A stretch of 6,960 nt of DNA. It comes from Deltaproteobacteria bacterium. Lineage in GTDB: Bacteria > Desulfobacterota > DSM-4660 > Desulfatiglandales > Desulfatiglandaceae. The position numbers and the translations under genes were made by a program. The DNA lies in the NCBI GenBank assembly GCA_019314425.1, contig JAFCZI010000128.1, positions 1 to 6,960 of the forward strand. Direction: 5' to 3'. How positions within the stretch are numbered: the first letter of the stretch is position 1; each line of letters begins with the position of its first letter. Below, piece after piece: positions 5,631 to 6,960 of the stretch. The notes below the pieces were generated by a model. The model worked only from the letters and a program-made list of their open reading frames with translations, was not told where the DNA came from and searched no databases.

Positions 5631-5668
5631 TCACGGTTGTCGGCTCACGGTCGGGGCGCGATGCATCG
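5631..5668. promoter_or_regulatory. direct repeat and palindrome between the divergent HD and glycosyltransferase genes
   Basis: TCACGGT occurs twice as a direct repeat, at 5631-5637 and 5645-5651, with a 14-bp period. A perfect 10-bp palindrome, CGATGCATCG, lies at 5659-5668. All three lie just upstream of the minus-strand HD gene start at 5600. They are possible regulator sites. No known operator is recognised, and short palindromes arise by chance. Confidence 0.3.
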
Positions 5669-5685
5669 TACTCCGACTGAAGTCC

Positions 5686-5724
5686 CAATGGGGTATTGAC
5701 AAACCCCTTGGTTTTGTTTAAATC
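5686..5724 (+). promoter_or_regulatory. putative sigma-70 type promoter with -35 inside an inverted repeat
   Basis: A consensus -35, TTGACA, lies at 5696-5701, with a fair -10 at 5718-5723 (TTAAAT, four of six, spacing 16) or 5719-5724 (TAAATC, spacing 17). Around the -35 is an imperfect inverted repeat: CCAATGGGGT at 5686-5695 against ACCCCTTGG at 5703-5711. A repressor binding there would block the -35. The stem followed by TTTTGTTT also resembles an intrinsic terminator, but no + strand gene ends nearby. Transcription would start near 5730 and run into the glycosyltransferase. Confidence 0.45.
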
Positions 5725-5810
5725 TAAATAAAATCAAACTGAAATGGAAGCGGTTTTTTCGCTCTGGACCTTTAAATCGGGAGCTTGAAAGCCACAAAAG
5801 GGGTTCGGCT

Positions 5811-6960
5811 ATTTCTGATTTCTCCCAAAACAGCAGTAAGGTCACCTCATTTCATATCCTCCGACAGGATCGCGAACATCTGCAAAAACAGCTGACGCTT
5901 CGTTCCAGGTGGAAAAAAACGGTCCTGATTCTGCCGCTTCTGGCCAGCGAATATACGGATACTGCCAACCATCCGGTATTTGAAAATATTCTGGAGCAGC
6001 TCAAAGACATCACCTATGTCTCCGAGATTATCTTTGGTCTGGACCGGGCCACGGAAGAAGAGGCGTTATTGCTACGGGAGCTCATCAATAATTCCGGCAT
6101 CCGGAATTACATGATTCAGTGGAATGACGGTCCGGGGTTTCGAGGCATATACGAAAGATTGAACGAGGCCGGGTTCAATATCAACGCGCCGGGTAAAGGG
6201 AAAAACATGTTCCTGAGCTTCGGGATCGCCATGGCGCTTGGCGGGGAAACCATCGGCCTCATCGACGCGGATATTCGAACCTTTGAACGGGTGCAACTGG
6301 ACCGGCTTTTTTACCCGGTGGTAGCACTCAATTATGATTTTTCCAAAGCCTATTATTCTCGAATTAAAGACAACCAGCTCTACGGCCGCGTCAAAAGACT
6401 TCTCCTTGACCCCCTTCTCATCGCCCTTAAACGGAAATTCTCCGAGACCAAAGATCAGAAGATGTTGAATTTGATCGACTTTCTTTTAAGCTTCAAATAT
6501 CAGCTCAGCGGCGAGGTGGCTTTTCATGTGGACCTGTTGAAGAAGATGCGGTTTGCCACCAACTGGGGCGTTGAGATTTTTACCCTTATCGAAGTATATC
6601 GAAAAGCGTCGGCCCCAGCGCAGGTCATGTTCACCCAAGAGCCTTTCGATCATAAACACCAGGAAATCTCCCCGCAGGACCGCACAAAAGGCCTTAACCG
6701 AATGGCCATTGACATCGTCACCACCCTGATGAATGCCTTGATTATCGAAGAGGGTCTGGAAATCTCCGATACTTTTTTCAGGGATCTGACGGTCACTTAC
6801 CAGGCCGTGGCGGAAGAGCAGGTCAAAAAATATTCCGATGATGCGGATTTCAGCGGCCTCACATACGACCGCGATAAGGAAGAATTTTTGGTCAAGGAAG
6901 TGTTCACCCATTCTAGCCGTGAGGCCGGCGATATGCTCACCACTCCTTATCGCATGACGG
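5811..6960 (+). CDS. GT-A glycosyltransferase, glucosyl-3-phosphoglycerate synthase-like (3' truncated by window)
   Basis: One frame is open from 5700 to the window end without a stop. I place the start at about 5811 with low certainty: there is no ATG, GTG or TTG in frame before about 6069, and an ATT at 5811 has AAAAGGGG at 5797-5804. Numbering from 5811, the protein shows TVLILPLLASEY at 37-48 (first nucleotide-sugar strand), PGKGKNMFLSFG at 127-138, the metal-binding IDAD at 151-154, YGRVKRLLLDPLL at 191-203, YQLSGEVAF at 230-238, NWGVEIFTLIEVY at 251-263, and FDHKHQ at 279-284. The His there is a likely metal or phosphoglycerate contact, as in GpgS. This motif order matches GT81 (GpgS-type) enzymes, which join a sugar from NDP-glucose or GDP-mannose to 3-phosphoglycerate for glucosyl- or mannosylglycerate, osmolytes in the cytosol. 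Donor specificity cannot be told. At least 383 residues are present and the 3' end is missing. Confidence 0.75.
   Translation, partial: MSDFSQNSSKVTSFHILRQDREHLQKQLTLRSRWKKTVLILPLLASEYTDTANHPVFENILEQLKDITYVSEIIFGLDRATEEEALLLRELINNSGIRNYMIQWNDGPGFRGIYERLNEAGFNINAPGKGKNMFLSFGIAMALGGETIGLIDADIRTFERVQLDRLFYPVVALNYDFSKAYYSRIKDNQLYGRVKRLLLDPLLIALKRKFSETKDQKMLNLIDFLLSFKYQLSGEVAFHVDLLKKMRFATNWGVEIFTLIEVYRKASAPAQVMFTQEPFDHKHQEISPQDRTKGLNRMAIDIVTTLMNALIIEEGLEISDTFFRDLTVTYQAVAEEQVKKYSDDADFSGLTYDRDKEEFLVKEVFTHSSREAGDMLTTPYRMT

Noticed and set aside
5645..5845. Minus-strand 66-codon open frame in the divergent region
   Set aside because: It has no domain or clear ribosome site and overlaps both the promoter region and the glycosyltransferase frame.

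Overview
This window looks like chromosomal DNA from a strictly anaerobic bacterium. A sulfate-reducing Desulfobacterota of the Desulfobacterales type is my best guess. That placement is inferred from gene content: orange-protein (ORP) type metallocluster genes, paired MinD ATPases carrying ferredoxin inserts, and a GpgS-like glycosyltransferase. There is no rRNA or other marker gene to test it.

Positions 1-4500 hold one tightly packed + strand operon for a metal-sulfur cluster assembly or carrier system. In order: the 3' end of a NifX/NifB-type (DIMC) protein; a second DIMC protein with a Gly-rich linker and a coiled-coil tail; a Mrp/NBP35 ATPase fused to a C-terminal DIMC domain (the MrpORP architecture); an IscU/NifU-N-like scaffold; two consecutive MinD-type ATPases, each with two 4Fe-4S ferredoxin motifs inserted; and a 79-residue Gly-rich protein ending in a six-Cys zinc-ribbon-like tail. 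Stop/start overlaps and short gaps with good Shine-Dalgarno sites support co-transcription. The DIMC + MrpORP + twin MinD-ferredoxin set matches the ORP complex known from Desulfovibrio. The built-in IscU-like scaffold and the Gly-rich/DUF5320-like parts spread over two proteins are the less familiar aspects. The likely logic is that the scaffold and Mrp ATPase build or move clusters, the DIMC domains hold a metal-sulfur cofactor, and the MinD-ferredoxin pair couples ATP and electrons to it. The final target is unknown.

Positions 4501-5013 hold a 180-bp gap containing a bulged hairpin, then a small Lys/Glu-rich coiled-coil protein of unknown function. It converges on a minus-strand HDIG-type phosphohydrolase (5010-5600), and the two genes share a TTAA at their stop codons.

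Positions 5601-5810 form a divergent control region with a consensus -35 box inside an inverted repeat, a 10-bp palindrome and a 7-bp direct repeat. From about 5811 to the window end runs a + strand GT-A glycosyltransferase resembling glucosyl-3-phosphoglycerate synthase (compatible solute synthesis). It is cut by the window edge and has no ATG, GTG or TTG start before its conserved domain. I saw no tRNA, rRNA, CRISPR array, insertion sequence or prophage signature.
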